The notes: generated from the letters alone by a model not told the origin. 64,000 nt of DNA from Pelobacter propionicus DSM 2379 (GCF_000015045.1 NC_008609.1:2489501-2553500); one strand, 5' to 3'; positions 10,801 to 19,818 are shown, counted from the stretch's first letter. Translations and numbers: made by a program.

Positions 10801-11405
10801 CGCTTTTGTCGTCCATGTTCGGCGACGGAGCCGACCTGAGCACCATCCAGTTCAGCCAGGGGGCCAGCGCCCTGAGCCAGAATGAAGAGCAGAAGCTGGG
10901 TGCCCTGGCAAAGGCCCTGGCCGACCGCCCGGCCCTGAAGATGGAGCTCAAGGGATACGTTGACCGGGAAAAGGACGCCGAGGGGTACCGAAAGGAGCTG
11001 CTGGCTCGCAAGATCGCCAACGAACGGGCGCTTTCCCTCGCCAAACAGCGTAAGAGCGAGGATATGACCTCGGCCTTAAACGCCGCCATGCAGCCGGAGG
11101 AATACTCCCGCTACCTGAAGGCGGTCTACCGCAAGGAGAAGTTCCCCAAGCCGCGCACCATGTTCGGCCTGGTCAAGGATCTGCCCGATGAGGAGATGAA
11201 AAAGCTGATCATCGCCAACACAGCCGTCGGTAACCAGGACCTCCAGTCCCTGGCCCAGGAACGTTCGGCAGCGGTAATGGCCTACCTGGTCAAGCAGGGC
11301 GTTGCACAAGAACGGCTCTTCCTGAAAAAGGACAACATCCACAAGTCCCCCGAGAAGAGCGGTCAGAGCAGAAGCAGGGTGGAGCTGAATGCCATCACCC
11401 AGTGA
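7836..11405 (+). CDS. Large DUF748/AsmA-like envelope protein
   Basis: 1189 residues beginning MSKRRRVILVCAALCALLLL, a single N-terminal membrane anchor, with GAGG four bases before the ATG. The body is a long series of beta-rich AsmA-like segments (SINPLTLTVSLRGFAMDE; QISIGAVTIQDGTIAFSDH) typical of DUF748. The final 190 residues (STIQFSQGASALSQNEEQKLGALAKALADRPALKMEL) resemble an OmpA-like periplasmic module. Two low-complexity linkers rich in Ala, Lys and Pro (about residues 345-360 and 550-580) separate blocks. AsmA-like giants such as TamB and YhdP span the periplasm and move phospholipid; that role is only suggested here. It is followed 78 bases later by the MATE gene. Confidence 0.8.
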   Translation: MSKRRRVILVCAALCALLLLFSATILPKIVRNRAVEAIQKATGRTTRLESVSINPLTLTVSLRGFAMDERGGGSFVSIGALRASLSPASIYRRALVLSRAQIDKPVITITRNRPNSYNFSDILQRLQAHKKPETKGETRFSINNITVNGGSIDFNDRAVEGGKKHTVRNLEIGIPFISNIPYLVEKYTAPRISALVNGAPFSFAGKMKPLSKSMETSVRVDLKRLDLPQFVAYSPQKPAATLASGWLSIDTDVKYRVFSDKKPELVVSGVARLDDTAIQMTNGQPLMKLPLLEIKASQLEFFARLFRFSSIRVDGLELFVSRDKGRKWMFERLLTAEKRGDERKAAATKTAAKTGPVHPSLQISSLSLANSTVHYSDATATGGFKGALSRINLTMRNIDTALDKSAEYELTLLVDQDASLNSKGSFSLTPLSLKSSTALKGLKLQRGWPYLAQQLTAPVKGTLDLSADLAFSKEQGLTADNGSLALRQLSTRYGNGDGLNLVLFSVNGASYRQKENSLEMEEVRLSKGSISVSRESDGALSPLSLIRKRGTTAAAGQRTQAAPRKPQPAPRPFSYRLRRFQTDRLNLAFTDKSREEKPRFTLRNTAFSLADLSGPKFTPAQLRCSTTYGTNSPIRVRGSITPLPFRFRGTVRVGRLPITDFEDYFPDSLNLSVLEGYLDSTLGLDITLKNGKPYGTFRGNAGVRSFHSVDAEAEEDLLKWESLQLDQFQGRLEPFSLSIRQIALNGVYSRVIVRKDGTLNLQNLVRKPAPVETAGQTTVAVSKQAPKAKHQISIGAVTIQDGTIAFSDHHLRQQFTSTFHNLGGRVSGMSSDDSKFADVDLRGNLENRSPLQITGTINPLRDDLFVDLTISFKDIELSPVTPYSGTYLGYSVERGKLFLDLKYHIEQKQLRSENRIFIDQFTFGNRVESQKATKLPVRLGLALLQDRKGEIHLDVPVTGRTDDPQFSIWRLVFQVLKNLLVKAATSPFALLSSMFGDGADLSTIQFSQGASALSQNEEQKLGALAKALADRPALKMELKGYVDREKDAEGYRKELLARKIANERALSLAKQRKSEDMTSALNAAMQPEEYSRYLKAVYRKEKFPKPRTMFGLVKDLPDEEMKKLIIANTAVGNQDLQSLAQERSAAVMAYLVKQGVAQERLFLKKDNIHKSPEKSGQSRSRVELNAITQ

Positions 11406-11483
11406 CATGAACGACGGGAGTGCGCTCAAGGGGTGCGAGCGGGGGAAGACTCTTCCATCCCCCGGTGGAGGCGGAGCAGTTAC

Positions 11484-12845
11484 GTGCCCATGAAAAACGA
11501 TCTTACCGCAGCCCCCATCCCGCACCTGGTCAGGCGCCTGGCCATTCCCGCCGGGACCGGCTTCTTCTTCAACACCATGTTCAACGTGGTGGACACCTGG
11601 TACGGCGGCAAACTCTCCACCACCGCCCTGGCGGCCATGTCGCTCTCCTTCCCGGTGTTCTTCATCGTCCTCGCCATGGGCACCGGCCTCTCCTCCGGCA
11701 CAACGACCATGATCGGCAACGCCCTGGGGCGCGGCAACCGGGGGGAGGCGCGCCGTTACGTCTCCCAGGCGCTCTCCTTCGGCCTGCTCAACGCCATTCT
11801 GCTGACCATGGCGGGGCTTGTGTGTGCCGAACCGATCTTCAGGTTCATGGGCGCCAGGAATGACTATCTCAGCCTGGCGGTCAGCTACATCGGCGTGATC
11901 TTCTGCGGCTCGATCGTCCTCATGCTCAACTTCGTCATGAGCGCCATCTTAAGCTCCCACGGCAACACCTGGACCTACCGGAATTTCCTGGTGGGCGGCT
12001 TCTTCCTCAACCTTGCGCTGGATCCCTGGTTCATGTACGGTGGCCTGGGGCTCCCCCCCCTGGGGCTGCCCGGCATCGCCCTCTCCACGGTGGTCATCCA
12101 CGGCATGGGCACCGTCTTCCTCTTCAGCCGCCTCTTCCGTTCGGGAGTGATGAATACCTTCAGGCCGCGTGAACTCTGGCCCAACTGGCGCTGCTACCGC
12201 GAACTGGCCAGGTACGGTTTCCCTTCGGCCCTGAACATGATGACCATCAGCCTGGGAATATTCATCGTAACCTGGTTCGTGGGCGGCTACGGCAAGGAGG
12301 CGGTGGCCGCCTACGGCAGCGCCACCCGCATCGAACAGATCGCCCTGCTGCCGATCATGGGGCTAAACACCTCCACCCTGGCGCTCACCGCCCAGAATTT
12401 CGGTGCGTTGCGCACGGACCGCATCCGCGAGGTCCTGCGGGTCTCGCTGCGCTACGGCTTCTCCCTGGCCAGCATGGGAACCCTGGCGGCCCTGCTCATG
12501 ACCAGCCAGCTCATGTCGCTGTTCAGCAACGACCCCCAGGTGATCGCCATCGGCATCCGCTTCCTGCGCATCGAGGCTTTCGTCCTGCCTGCCTATGTGC
12601 TGCTCTACATCTGCATCTCCGCCATGCAGGGGATCAAGCAGCCGCTGTTCGCCCTCTGGGTCGGCCTGTACCGGCAGGTCGCCGGCCCCACCTGCGTCTT
12701 CCCGCTCCTGGCCACGGCCTGCGGCTGGGGCATCCTCGGCATCTGGTGGGGCATCTTCGGCATAACCTGGTCCGCTGCCCTGATCGTGGTGGCCTACGTC
12801 AGCTGGATACTGAAAAAGCTTGAAAAGGAACTCCCCGCCGTATGA
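11484..12845 (+). CDS. MATE-family efflux transporter
   Basis: Multidrug and toxin extrusion carrier, a cation-driven exporter of the inner membrane, about 453 residues with roughly twelve hydrophobic segments. The opening (IPHLVRRLAIPAGTGFFFNTMFNVVDTWYGG) and the mid-protein repeat (ARYGFPSALNMMTISLGIFIVTWFVGGYG) are the matching starts of the two six-helix bundles. GTG at 11484 has GGAG seven bases upstream; ATG at 11490 is the alternative. The stop overlaps the mtaB start (ATGA), so both genes are translationally coupled although their functions look unrelated. The substrate cannot be told from sequence. Confidence 0.88.
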   Translation: MPMKNDLTAAPIPHLVRRLAIPAGTGFFFNTMFNVVDTWYGGKLSTTALAAMSLSFPVFFIVLAMGTGLSSGTTTMIGNALGRGNRGEARRYVSQALSFGLLNAILLTMAGLVCAEPIFRFMGARNDYLSLAVSYIGVIFCGSIVLMLNFVMSAILSSHGNTWTYRNFLVGGFFLNLALDPWFMYGGLGLPPLGLPGIALSTVVIHGMGTVFLFSRLFRSGVMNTFRPRELWPNWRCYRELARYGFPSALNMMTISLGIFIVTWFVGGYGKEAVAAYGSATRIEQIALLPIMGLNTSTLALTAQNFGALRTDRIREVLRVSLRYGFSLASMGTLAALLMTSQLMSLFSNDPQVIAIGIRFLRIEAFVLPAYVLLYICISAMQGIKQPLFALWVGLYRQVAGPTCVFPLLATACGWGILGIWWGIFGITWSAALIVVAYVSWILKKLEKELPAV

Positions 12846-14125
12846 AATCCGTCGCCATCGCAACCCTGGGATGCAAGACCAACCAGTTCGAATCCGCAGC
12901 CATGCTTGAGCAGTTCACCCGTTCCGGCTACCGCGTCGTCCCCTTCTCCGAGCCGGCCGACATCTACGTGATCAACTCCTGCACCGTCACCGCCAGGACC
13001 GACGCCGAGACCCGGCGCCTGATCCGCCGCGCCCGGCGCCTGAACCCGGCTGCCCGCATCGTGGCCACCGGCTGCTACGCCCAGGTGTCTCCGCAGGAAC
13101 TCTCGCGCATGCCCGAGGTCGACGTGGTGCTGGGCAACCGGGAGAAGCTGGACAGCACCCTGCTGACCGATGCGTCCGAGGATATGGTGAAGGACGCCGG
13201 CCAGGCCACGGGGGGAGCGTTATTGCACCTGACCAGCTTTGCCGAACATACCCGCGCCTTCCTGCAGGTACAGAACGGCTGCGACAGTTTCTGCAGCTAC
13301 TGCATCGTCCCCTATGCCCGCGGCAGAAGCAGGAGCGTCTCCCCCGCGGAGGTGCTGGAGGGGGTCAGGCGACTGGTTGACAGCGGTTTCCGCGAGGTGG
13401 TACTGACCGGCATCCACCTGGGGGCCTATGGCCTGGACCTCTCCCCGGGAGAGTCGCTCGCCTGCCTGGTTGAGCGCATCCTGGAGGAGACGTCCCTTGA
13501 GCGGCTGCGCATCGGCTCCCTGGAGCCCAACGAGTTCGACGACCGCCTGATCTCCCTCTTCAGCCGCTCCCCGCGGGTCTGCCACCACTTCCACATACCG
13601 CTGCAGAGCGGCTGTGACAGCGTGCTTACGCTCATGGGACGCCCCTACGACGCTGCCTACCTGCGCTCCCTGCTGGAGCGGGTCATAGCCGCCATGCCGG
13701 ACTCCTTCCTCGGCAGCGACATCATCGCCGGTTTCCCCGGCGAGAGCGATCGGGAATTCCAGACCACCTGTACCCTGGTGGAGCAGCTCCCCCTGGCCGA
13801 TCTGCACGTATTCCCCTACTCCCTGCGTCCCGGTACCAGGGCCGCATCCCTGCCCGGGCATCTCCCCCCCGCGGTCATCCGTGACCGGGCCGCGCGCCTG
13901 AGAAACATCGCCGCCTCCAAGAAGGAGTTGTTCCTGCAACGGGCGGTTGGAGGGGATATCCTGGTGCTGGGACAGCAGTTCGACCCTGTCAGCCGCACCG
14001 TCAGGGGGCTGTCGCGGAACTACATCCAGGCCCAGTTCCCGGGAACAGCCGCCGACGTCAACCTGGAGCAGGCCCTGACCGTCGTGGAGATCCGGGAGGG
14101 GCGTGCGCTCTGCCGCAGGCGGTGA
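12842..14125 (+). CDS. mtaB: tRNA t6A37 methylthiotransferase MtaB
   Basis: Radical-SAM enzyme that adds a methylthio group to N6-threonylcarbamoyladenosine at position 37 of tRNAs. 427 residues. The N-terminal UPF0004 domain carries cluster cysteines in TLGCKTNQFES, INSCTVT and ATGCYAQ. The radical-SAM core has CDSFCSYCIVPYARG (CxxxCxxC). A TRAM-like C-terminal segment follows from about residue 370. The short N-terminus and TLGCKTNQFE favour MtaB over MiaB or RimO. It overlaps the MATE gene by four bases. Confidence 0.9.
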   Translation: MKSVAIATLGCKTNQFESAAMLEQFTRSGYRVVPFSEPADIYVINSCTVTARTDAETRRLIRRARRLNPAARIVATGCYAQVSPQELSRMPEVDVVLGNREKLDSTLLTDASEDMVKDAGQATGGALLHLTSFAEHTRAFLQVQNGCDSFCSYCIVPYARGRSRSVSPAEVLEGVRRLVDSGFREVVLTGIHLGAYGLDLSPGESLACLVERILEETSLERLRIGSLEPNEFDDRLISLFSRSPRVCHHFHIPLQSGCDSVLTLMGRPYDAAYLRSLLERVIAAMPDSFLGSDIIAGFPGESDREFQTTCTLVEQLPLADLHVFPYSLRPGTRAASLPGHLPPAVIRDRAARLRNIAASKKELFLQRAVGGDILVLGQQFDPVSRTVRGLSRNYIQAQFPGTAADVNLEQALTVVEIREGRALCRRR

Positions 14126-14305
14126 ACGCATTACGGGTTAAAAAGCTTCCCGGTGCGACACTGTTGCGTTCAGGCGGGAAATCTGCTAGAAACGACACCG
14201 TATGTTTATTAAAATTTGATGATAGTTTTTTATCAACGATAGCAACAGGCGGCGCAGGAGCGACGCTCAGCTGGCCTCTCGCCGTCGCACACAAACAGGA
14301 AGTAC

Positions 14306-14911
14306 ATGAAGATAGCCATCCATATCGGCAGCACCCTGCTGGCCCAGGCCCTGCGGGAGCAGTTGCTTAAAGAGCGGGACGTAGCGGAAGTCGCCTTGGT
14401 GCATCCCGATTCGGGAGGTGAAACAGGGGAACCTGATTTCATCATCTGCGACGCGCACACCATCAGACAGCAACGCCCCGCCTCCCTCTGCGGGGCGAAA
14501 ACCGTCCTCCTGGATTACGGTCTCAGCGAGGACACCATCTCTTCCCTGCTCGTCACCAGCAAGGTGGACGGCATCATGACCACCGACGCCGACATCCCCC
14601 TGCTCATGAAGGCGTTCCATGCCATTGCCCAGGGGCAGATATGGATTGACAACTGCAAGATCAGGGCACTGGTCACCTTCGCCGAAAACAACCGGGATTG
14701 CGTCACGGAAGGGAACCTGAGCAACAAGGAGCGTGAAGTGGTGATCAGTGTTTCCCAAGGGTTGACCAACAGGGAAATCGCTGCCCGGTTGTACATCAGC
14801 GAACAGACGGTCAAAACCCACATCAACAACATCTTCAAGAAAACGAATATGGCCCGCCGGACCCAGCTGGTTCCCCTGGGAATCAAGCTGATGGCCGACC
14901 CGGTCTCCTGA
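14306..14911 (+). CDS. LuxR-type regulator with a degenerate receiver domain
   Basis: 201 residues; the start MKIAIHIGSTLLAQALREQL follows AGGAAG. Residues 1-125 fold like a response-regulator receiver (DFIICDAHT at the beta-3 position, with D49 where the phospho-acceptor would be). The N-terminal acidic pair is absent (IAIHIGS) and the conserved lysine is replaced (GIMTTDAD). Residues 137-200 are a clear LuxR/FixJ helix-turn-helix (LSNKEREVVISVSQGLTNREIAARLYISEQTVKTHINNIFKKTN). It probably acts as a DNA-binding regulator that does not need, or responds differently to, phosphorylation. No sensor kinase is adjacent. The 180 bases upstream are AT-rich and contain the small hairpin TTGAT...ATCAA at 14216-14236. 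Confidence 0.8.
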   Translation: MKIAIHIGSTLLAQALREQLLKERDVAEVALVHPDSGGETGEPDFIICDAHTIRQQRPASLCGAKTVLLDYGLSEDTISSLLVTSKVDGIMTTDADIPLLMKAFHAIAQGQIWIDNCKIRALVTFAENNRDCVTEGNLSNKEREVVISVSQGLTNREIAARLYISEQTVKTHINNIFKKTNMARRTQLVPLGIKLMADPVS

Positions 14912-15185
14912 CCCGCACCACACACTGACGGCGCCTTCCGCCAGATCAGCGCCAACCGGGGCCCTTGACCCGGAATACCGTTCACACCCTTTCTCCACCT
15001 TACGTCGTACCTCCAACGCCGGCCAGAAATAGCCTCTTGACCGATTGTCCCCAGCCCCCCCATCTGCTACAAACGTCACCAGCTTCACCCGGGGGCTAAA
15101 CCGGTTTCCCGCCCCCGCCACTCTCCACGCGCTGTTTTGTACCTGGCGACAACCAACCAGAGACACCTATCACAGGAGGATACCC

Positions 15186-15545
15186 ATGAGAACCAGATTC
15201 ATTTCCAAGGCGGCACTGCTCTGCGCCGTCCTGCTCGGCTTCGCCGCGCCCTGCCCGGCCAGCGAAGCGCCCGCGCTCACGCCGGACTCCATCCAAACGG
15301 CCCAGCCGGAAGAAGCGGTCATTGTCAGCATCAACCAGAACAAAGTCACCCTGCAGTCCATCACCAGCGCGGGAAAGATAACCACCATAACCAGCGACAC
15401 CACCGAGGGCCTGAAGGTGGGGGACCGGGTGACCCTGGTCGGCACGACGCTGAAGAAATCCGAACTACCGGCACCTCAGCACTTCAAAGGAGGAGAAGCA
15501 TCCCCCTCATCTTCAGCAACGCCCACATCGGGAGACAAGTCATAG
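15186..15545 (+). CDS. Small secreted protein of unknown function
   Basis: 119 residues after a strong AGGAGGA Shine-Dalgarno at 15174-15180. Residues 1-26 (MRTRFISKAALLCAVLLGFA...) are a signal peptide with likely cleavage near PCPAS-EA. The mature part has one beta-rich stretch (EEAVIVSINQNKVTLQSITS, then GLKVGDRVTLVG) resembling a small DUF5666-like or OB-type beta barrel. The tail is low-complexity, rich in Ser, Pro and Thr. I do not recognise the family. The longer open frame to 15045 has no signal and no ribosome binding site. Confidence 0.65.
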   Translation: MRTRFISKAALLCAVLLGFAAPCPASEAPALTPDSIQTAQPEEAVIVSINQNKVTLQSITSAGKITTITSDTTEGLKVGDRVTLVGTTLKKSELPAPQHFKGGEASPSSSATPTSGDKS

Positions 15546-15639
15546 TCGACACGCTCCGGCAACGCACACGCCTGTTTCCCCCGCGGGCAACGGTTCAGCT
15601 GCGCGTTATCGGACCATGACGTCAAAACAGTGGAGAGAC

Positions 15640-15679
15640 AAAAAAAGGGGGTACGCCGGCCGACGCCGGGGTACCCCCT
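15640..15679 (-). terminator. Rho-independent terminator of the ruvB operon
   Basis: Long GC-rich stem on the minus strand, GGGGGTAC...GTACCCCC with inner CCGGC/GCCGG pairing, followed by TTTTTTT. It lies about 45 bases after the stop of the J/LRR protein. The complementary strand has only a weak T run, so it mainly serves the minus-strand operon. Confidence 0.85.
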
Positions 15680-15721
15680 GTTCTGTAGCCGATTCAGTGT
15701 CCACGGCAGTAGCGCTGTCGG

Positions 15722-17050
15722 TCAGGACCCATGACGCCACTGGAAGTTGACCGCCTTGCACCCCGGCACCAGAGTTCGGAAGCGTTCCAGCCCCTCCGGC
15801 GTGATGCAGGTTCCGCTGCAGGTCAGCCACTTGAGCCCCTTGAGACCGGCAAGATTGCCCAGCCCCCCATCGCCGATGGCGGTGTGATAGATGGAGAGTC
15901 GGCGCAGTCCGGAGAGCCCGGCCAACAGGGCGAGACCCTCGTCGCTGACCCTGGTGTTGGAGAGATACAGTTCGCTGAGACCGGAAAAGTGGGTCAGATG
16001 CCGCAGGCAACCGTCATCCACGTCGTACAGGTACAGCGCCTGCAGGTCGTCCGGCCGCAGATCGCCCAGAAAGTGCAGCCCCGCCTGCCCCGCTCCCTTC
16101 ACATCCAGACGCACCGCCCTGTCCACGAGCACCTCCCGCACACCGCGGGCGGAGCCCAGACGCTGCCAGTCCCGGTAATCCACCGAACCGGCGCTCCTCT
16201 CGTAGAGCATCCCGCAGGCACGGTCGGCGGGAAAGCGCAGCAGGCGCGTCAGCAGCTGAACAGCCTCCGGACGGGACGCGGCATGGCCGTCCCCCCGCAG
16301 CGCCTCCAGCCGATAGCCGGTACGGGCGATGTCCTGCTCGACCCGTTCCGCCATCTCCGCCATCAGGTCGATGCCGTCGGCCCGGGCCTGTTCCACCCGC
16401 AGCTTGAAACCGAAGATATCGGTCGACTTCAGTTCCTCGATCTGGCGCACCAGGGCATGGATGTTCTGCCTGACGCGAGCGATCAGGCGGATCATGCGCA
16501 CCAGTTCAAGGGCCACGTCAACGGCCACCGAAGATTCCGGCTCCAGCTCCCAGTCGCTTAAGATCTCCTCCAGGGCCACGCGATCTCCCGCACCGTAGGC
16601 TTGATTGGCGATGGTCATCAGCTCCTGGCGCCGCAGGCGATCCTCCTCGTCAGAGGCCAGATCGGGATGAATGGCCTTGGCCACCTCGCGGTAGAGACTC
16701 TTCAGGCTCTTGCGTGGCCCCTCCCCGGCCGGGCTCTCATCCTCATCCAGCAGGTCGGTGCGATTCCGGAAAGGGGCAATGGTCTCCTCAGGGGAAGCTG
16801 CGTCGCAATCCTGGATGCGGCCGTCCGGCTCCAGAAGCCCCTTCAGTTGCCACTCCAGCTCTTCCAGCTGAGCGATACGGCTCCCCAGCAGCCGCTCGTA
16901 CTCCTGCTCGAAGCGGCGAATCCCGCCCTTCAGGCCGGCAAACTCCTGCTCCAGCTCAGTCTGTTGGCGCTGCAGGCGGGACAGCTCCTCCCGCTTCCGC
17001 TCCAGCTCGATCTCTTCCGGGGTCTTGAGACGATTGTGAAACGGACCCAT
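15722..17050 (-). CDS. J-domain and leucine-rich-repeat protein with coiled coil
   Basis: 442 residues from ATG 17050, which nearly touches the stop of the ATPase gene upstream. Residues 8-65 form a charged coiled coil (EEIELERKREELSRLQRQQ). Residues 115-165 look like a J domain: SLYREVAKAIHPDLASDEED carries the HPD triad that stimulates DnaK, and NQAYGAGD is the usual helix IV area. A helical middle region follows. Then come four to five leucine-rich repeats of the RNI/internalin style (LSELYLSNTRVSDEGLALLA, LRRLSIYHTAIGDGGLGNLA, LKWLTCSGTCITPEGLERF). The domain order is unusual, and a role as a client-specific Hsp70 co-chaperone is inference. It is the last gene of the ruvB operon. Confidence 0.72.
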   Translation of the reverse strand: MGPFHNRLKTPEEIELERKREELSRLQRQQTELEQEFAGLKGGIRRFEQEYERLLGSRIAQLEELEWQLKGLLEPDGRIQDCDAASPEETIAPFRNRTDLLDEDESPAGEGPRKSLKSLYREVAKAIHPDLASDEEDRLRRQELMTIANQAYGAGDRVALEEILSDWELEPESSVAVDVALELVRMIRLIARVRQNIHALVRQIEELKSTDIFGFKLRVEQARADGIDLMAEMAERVEQDIARTGYRLEALRGDGHAASRPEAVQLLTRLLRFPADRACGMLYERSAGSVDYRDWQRLGSARGVREVLVDRAVRLDVKGAGQAGLHFLGDLRPDDLQALYLYDVDDGCLRHLTHFSGLSELYLSNTRVSDEGLALLAGLSGLRRLSIYHTAIGDGGLGNLAGLKGLKWLTCSGTCITPEGLERFRTLVPGCKAVNFQWRHGS

Positions 17051-17051
17051 G

Positions 17052-17768
17052 TCAGGAGGCTCCCGAGGCAACACATTCGCGAGCCTCCCTGGCCAGCGCC
17101 AGGGTGATCCTGCGCTTGTGGGCCAGGGAAAAGCGGTAGATGGTCTCGAAGAAACCGATCAGCTCGCCTACCTCGCGGCTGGTGGTGACCATGATGTACT
17201 CCACCACGTCATCGGGAACGCGCACCTGGCGGTCATCGGCGATCTTCTTCAGGATCATGCGCCGAGAAAGGTCGTCGGAGGCGTCAACCCGGGCCACCAG
17301 TCCCCACAAGAGGCGCGACACCAGGTGATCGTCCAGATGCGGCAGCATGCGCGGCGGGTGCAGCCCGGCCAGGACCACCGCACGGCCGGCCTCGTGAAAA
17401 TCGTTGAACAGCTGCCACAGCGCTGCCCGCAGGTCCTGGCTATCGGGCAGCAACTGCAGGTCATCCACCACCAGCCCTTGCGCGCCATGGAAGCGGTCCA
17501 CCAGGGAGCGCGCCGAACGCACGTCCCGGCAGGAGAGGTAGGGTGCCTGGTCGGGGTTGCCGCCGGCCAGTTCCAGGGCGATGGCCCGGAGCAGGTGTGT
17601 CTTGCCCGAACCGGGGGGGCCGTGCAGGTAGAGCAGCCGCTCGGGCTCGGATTCGTCGGTTATGCGCCGGGCAAAGCGCACCGCCGCGGCATTGCCGTCG
17701 CAGACGACGAAGCTGTCGAAGGTGCAGGAGGATGACACCGGAAATTCGAGGATCTGCTGCATGGTCAC
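17052..17768 (-). CDS. DnaA/Hda-like AAA+ ATPase
   Basis: 238 residues equal to the AAA+ core and lid of DnaA without its DNA-binding domain IV: Walker [13 protein letters not shown] (about residues 49-60), Walker B VVDDLQLL, sensor-type [10 protein letters not shown], and a lid with [19 protein letters not shown]. That is the architecture of Hda, which promotes DnaA-ATP hydrolysis after initiation, and of other DnaA paralogues. The gene overlaps ruvB by four bases and is contiguous with the J/LRR gene. A replication-control role is therefore plausible but not proven; no clamp-binding QL[SD]LF motif is obvious at the N-terminus ([14 protein letters not shown] may be a weak version). Confidence 0.8.
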
Positions 17769-18781
17769 AACAGGGCCGCCTGGGGGGCGGCGGGAACGGA
17801 GCGGCCAAAGTGCTCGTAGGCGGCAAGGGTGGCCACCCGTCCGCGGGGGGTGCGGTTGAGGAACCCGTTCTGGATCATGTACGGCTCGTACACGTCCTCG
17901 ATGGTGTCGCTCTCCTCGCTGATGGCGGCGGCGATGGTGTCCAGCCCCACCGGGCCGCCGGAGAACTTGTCGATGATGGTCAGGAGGATCATGCGGTCCA
18001 TGTGGTCGAAGCCCATCTCGTCTATCTCCAGCAGGGCCAGGGTTTCCTTGACCACCTGACGGGTGATGACACCGTCGGCGCGTACCTGGGCAAAATCGCG
18101 CACCCGGCGCAACAGGCGGTTGGCGATGCGCGGCGTACCGCGGCTGCGGCGGGAGAGTTCGTCGGCCCCCCTGGGTTCGATCTCCATGCCCAGGATGCGG
18201 GAGGAGCGGGTGATGATGGTGGCCAGCTCGTCATGGGTGTAGAAGTCCATGCGCGAGATGACGCCGAAGCGGTCGCGCAGCGGCGAGGAAAGCAGGCCGG
18301 CCCTGGTGGTTGCCCCCACCAGGGTAAAGCGGGGCAGGTCCAGCTTGATGGAGCGCGCGCTGGGGCCCTGGCCGATGATGATATCCAGCTGGAAGTCCTC
18401 CATGGCCGGGTAGAGGATCTCCTCCACCACATGGGAGAGGCGGTGAATCTCGTCGATGAACAGGACGTCGTGCGGTTCCAGGTTGGTCAGGATGGCGGCC
18501 AGGTCGCCGGGACGCTCGATGACCGGCCCGGATGTGGACTTGAGGTTGACACCCATCTCGCAGGCAACTATGTTGGCCAGGGTCGTCTTTCCCAGGCCGG
18601 GGGGGCCGTAGAGCAGCACATGGTCCAGCGCCTCTCCCCTCCCCCGGGCAGCCTCGATGAACAGGCGCAGGTTACCCTTTATCTTCTCCTGGCCGATGTA
18701 ATCGTCCAGGGATTTGGGTCTCAGGGTGCTGTCGAACTGGGAATCATCTTCACGCTTGTCAGCGGCTATGGCGCGGCTCAT
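17765..18781 (-). CDS. ruvB: Holliday junction branch-migration helicase RuvB
   Basis: AAA+ hexameric motor that with RuvA drives branch migration of recombination intermediates. 338 residues. [18 protein letters not shown] is the standard N-terminal motif, Walker A is [16 protein letters not shown], Walker B DEIHRL, and the sensor [18 protein letters not shown]. The winged-helix C-terminus ends in [18 protein letters not shown]. ruvA and ruvC are not in the window. First gene of a three-gene operon with an Hda-like ATPase and a J/LRR protein; its stop overlaps the next start. Confidence 0.97.
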
Positions 18782-18990
18782 CGCTTCTCCGGTGGCGTTT
18801 TCGGGAACCGCCCCGCTGCCATGACGATAGCGGGACGACTGTCAGTCGGGCAGTATACCCGCTCAAGGCACGGAAAATCAACCTGCATTCGGCGGATGCA
18901 ACCAGACCGCCGGGCCCGCGGGGATCATTGAACACCGTTTTCGCGCGAGGGCAGGTCACTGCCGGAAAACGGGGAAGGAGAACAGGAACC

Positions 18991-19758
18991 ATGGATACAC
19001 CACGTCATCCGCGTCTCCGCCTGGCGGGTGCGCTCACCTGCCTGCTGATTCCACTGCTGGCGGCCTGCGCCGGCCGGCAGCGGACGGAGCAGGCGCCTTC
19101 GCCTCCCTACAAACGGGGGGAGCGTCCCTACAGCATAAACGGAATCCGCTACGAACCGCTGGCCAGCCACAAAGGCTTCCAGCAGGAAGGCACCGCCAGC
19201 AGCTACGGCGCCGACTTCCACGGCCGCGCCACCAGCAGCGGCGAACCGTTCGACATGAACGCCATGACCGCCGCCCACAAGACCCTGCCCCTGGGGGTCT
19301 ATGTCAGGGTGCGCCACAAACGCAGCAACAGGGAGGTGGAGGTCAGGATCAACGACCGCGGCCCCTTTGTGGGCGACCGCATCATCGACCTCTCCGAGGC
19401 GGCGGCGGAGAAGCTGGGCATGCTGCGGGAGGGGCTTGCTCCGGTCAGGGTAACGGCGCTGGGCTACCGGAGTCTCGACCGCAACGGCGCCCCGACCTAT
19501 CGCGACCCGGAGAGCTACGACCGCGGCGACTTTACTCTTCAGGTGGGGGCCTTCAGGAGCAGGGACAACGCGGACCGGCTGGCGCGGGAGCTGCGGCGGG
19601 ACTTCAGCGAGGCGGATGTGCGGGAGGGGCTGGTGTCCGGCACCAGGTTCTTTCGGGTGCGCGTGGGGCGGTACGCTTCGCTGAAAACAGCCCTGGCCAG
19701 CCAGCAGCAGCACCGTGGCAGACGCTTCCCGGGTTGCTTCGTCGTTGCCCGGGACTGA
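18991..19758 (+). CDS. rlpA: RlpA-like septal lipoprotein with SPOR domain
   Basis: 255 residues from ATG 18991 (AAGGAGAA upstream). The signal peptide ends in the lipobox LLAACAG. The double-psi beta-barrel RlpA domain (about residues 65-160) contains [31 protein letters not shown] and [17 protein letters not shown]; the His and Asp of the lytic transglycosylase site are present. A C-terminal SPOR domain ([20 protein letters not shown]) binds denuded glycan at the septum. RlpA cleaves such glycan during daughter-cell separation in some species; activity here is inferred. The gene is divergent from ruvB. Confidence 0.88.
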   Translation: MDTPRHPRLRLAGALTCLLIPLLAACAGRQRTEQAPSPPYKRGERPYSINGIRYEPLASHKGFQQEGTASSYGADFHGRATSSGEPFDMNAMTAAHKTLPLGVYVRVRHKRSNREVEVRINDRGPFVGDRIIDLSEAAAEKLGMLREGLAPVRVTALGYRSLDRNGAPTYRDPESYDRGDFTLQVGAFRSRDNADRLARELRRDFSEADVREGLVSGTRFFRVRVGRYASLKTALASQQQHRGRRFPGCFVVARD

Positions 19759-19782
19759 GCGCCACCCCCGCGCGGAAGCACG

Positions 19783-19818
19783 AAAAAAGAGGGGAGAGCC
19801 GGCCTGGCCCTCCCCTCC
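19783..19818 (-). terminator. Rho-independent terminator of the kor operon
   Basis: Minus-strand stem GAGGGGAG/CTCCCCTC with inner GGCC/GGCT pairing (plus-strand 19810-19817 and 19789-19796), followed by TTTTTT. It lies about 30 bases after the korC stop. On the plus strand it also follows rlpA, but without a T run. Confidence 0.85.
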
